NCBI RefSeq assembly: GCF_017115165.1
Contig: NZ_JABXKF010000063.1
Location: 1-64,000, forward strand
Length of the DNA: 64,000 nt
Origin: Nostoc sp. LPT
Lineage (GTDB): Bacteria > Cyanobacteriota > Cyanobacteriia > Cyanobacteriales > Nostocaceae
Direction: 5' to 3'
A program made the position numbers and the translations under genes. A model generated the notes under the pieces. It was not told where the DNA came from. It did not search any database and worked only from the letters and a program-made list of their open reading frames with translations. This document shows, in pieces, positions 63,234 through 64,000 of this stretch. Position 1 is the stretch's first letter. Each line of letters opens with the position of its first letter.

Positions 63234-63261
63234 GTAGGGGCGCAAGGCCTTGTGCCCCTAC
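63234..63261. repeat. 28-bp dispersed palindrome
   Basis: GTAGGGGCGCAAGG at 63234 pairs with CCTTGTGCCCCTAC, one wobble pair apart from a perfect palindrome. This is one of the common dispersed palindromes of Nostoc genomes. It lies in the gap between the DUF433-like fragment and the DUF928 gene. Confidence 0.75.
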
Positions 63262-63316
63262 CGCGTGGTCTATTTACCTGAACCGACTTTTGCAAGAGGT
63301 CTATTGCTTTGCTATG

Positions 63317-64000
63317 CTACTTTGCATTGGCTTGGCAACACTCTATCAGAGGTTGTTTAGCTAAATTCTCTAAATCTACGGATTTAAGCAAATTCATCCA
63401 CTCCACCGCTAGAGTTGGATCTTCAGGTTTGCTAAGACGTAATTCAGCCAAAGTAGTCAAAGCATCGTACCAAATGCCATTCTGGGCATAAAGGTTTACC
63501 CGTTGCGGAGGAGTTGCTTGCTTTAAGCTATCTACTAATTTAGGATTTAGATTGACCCGTTGCACCCATCCTTCTACATACTCCTGTTCTACGGGTTGTT
63601 GTGGATTGCAAATGACTTTTATCTTGAAAAACCAGTGATACATCTTGTCTGCTTGCAATGGGGGAGTATTTGCGCTTAAGGGAATGCTAATAATTCCTGG
63701 TACTTCTGGTATTGTTACTATTGTTCGGTAAAGAGTTTGACTTGGTTTAATTGACTCATCTTTGAGAACAAACTCGATGGAATCAATTGTAGATTTTTTA
63801 TAAGGGACAAAAAACCAAAAAGTTGGAGATTTTTCAGCCGTAAAACCCCAAACTTTAGTAACAGAGACAGCTTCTGTTTGTCCTTGTTTGAGTCTCTCTT
63901 CGTATATAGGTACAAGTGCAATAACAGACTGATTACTAACACCACAACCACGACTTGCAGCTCCGCCGCGATCGCCTGCTGCCCCCCTGTCTGGAGGAGG
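63317..64000 (-). CDS. DUF928-family protein (5' end beyond window)
   Basis: An open frame of 227 residues continues to the right window edge. It reads SNQSVIALVPIYEERLKQGQ, SPTFWFFVPYKKSTIDSIEF and IPEVPGIISIPLS, then ICNPQQPVEQEYVEGWVQRV and AQNGIWYDALTTLAELR. These are the hallmarks of the cyanobacterial DUF928 family, often found with CHASE2/TPR or kinase genes. The family is exported, with unknown function. The signal peptide would lie outside the window. Confidence 0.88.
   Translation of the reverse strand, partial: PPPDRGAAGDRGGAASRGCGVSNQSVIALVPIYEERLKQGQTEAVSVTKVWGFTAEKSPTFWFFVPYKKSTIDSIEFVLKDESIKPSQTLYRTIVTIPEVPGIISIPLSANTPPLQADKMYHWFFKIKVICNPQQPVEQEYVEGWVQRVNLNPKLVDSLKQATPPQRVNLYAQNGIWYDALTTLAELRLSKPEDPTLAVEWMNLLKSVDLENLAKQPLIECCQANAK

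Noticed and set aside
1..64000. Prophage, integrase, IS transposase, tRNA or rRNA genes
   Set aside because: No frame with such similarity and no tRNA-like cloverleaf with flanking signals was recognised; mobile DNA here is limited to MITE-like elements.

Overview
The window reads as chromosome of a filamentous, heterocyst-forming cyanobacterium of the Nostoc/Anabaena type. Signs of this are frequent GCGATCGC octamers, a HetP-family gene with a HetR-type palindrome upstream, cyanobacterial families (UPF0182, DUF928, a WD40 protein with a caspase domain, a pentapeptide-repeat membrane protein, Uma2), a urea ABC transporter cluster, and many short palindromic and heptamer-based repeats. No rRNA, tRNA, CRISPR array, prophage or intact transposase gene was seen.

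Left part (1-17 kb): a GH13 amylase-like enzyme and an acidic TerB-like protein lie between two inverted arrays of a 21-bp repeat. Next comes a three-gene redox operon (DsbA-like, a thioredoxin-reductase-like flavoprotein without its CXXC, a FAD monooxygenase), divergent from a LysR regulator. Then follow a membrane Ser/Thr kinase and mostly housekeeping or secreted proteins: ribD, a lipoprotein serpin, an S8 peptidase and rpe.

17-26 kb: hetP, preceded by a 17-bp HetR-type palindrome and, further upstream on the same strand, a decayed C39-peptidase exporter fragment that looks like hetC. A hairpin MITE, a GH116 glucosidase and a coupled two-gene unit (GNAT-PIN multidomain protein plus ASCH protein) follow.

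26-38 kb is the most unusual region. It holds two WD40 genes. One is a full caspase-nSTAND-13xWD40 protein divergent from a Trypco1-domain gene. The other is a 15xWD40 paralogue that has lost the caspase core and Walker A. Around them are a small helical protein, a VapC-type pair, a YefM-YoeB pair and an orphan DUF1902 gene. At least six copies of one dispersed repeat, all in the same orientation, separate these units, so the region looks like a cassette array of conflict genes. Both toxin genes carry an in-frame amber codon while their antitoxins are intact.

38-52 kb: UPF0182 membrane protein, RTX-type M10 metalloprotease, 5'-nucleotidase-like metallophosphatase coupled to a 2OG-Fe(II) oxygenase, pentapeptide-repeat membrane protein, HEAT-repeat protein, small cyanobacterial proteins, several MITE-like hairpins and a 63-bp (3 x 21) repeat array.

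52-64 kb: a DAO-family oxidoreductase, a SnoaL-like protein and urtABCD without urtE. Then come a frameshifted deaminase toxin with an intact Imm1 gene, a Uma2 protein, an intact PIN pair, a paralogue of the 50.7-kb protein, a DUF433 remnant run into by a 12-unit 21-bp array, and a DUF928 gene leaving the window. A recurring theme is that toxin genes are broken while antidotes are kept. Tandem arrays with unrelated sequences but the same 21-bp period recur at five sites.
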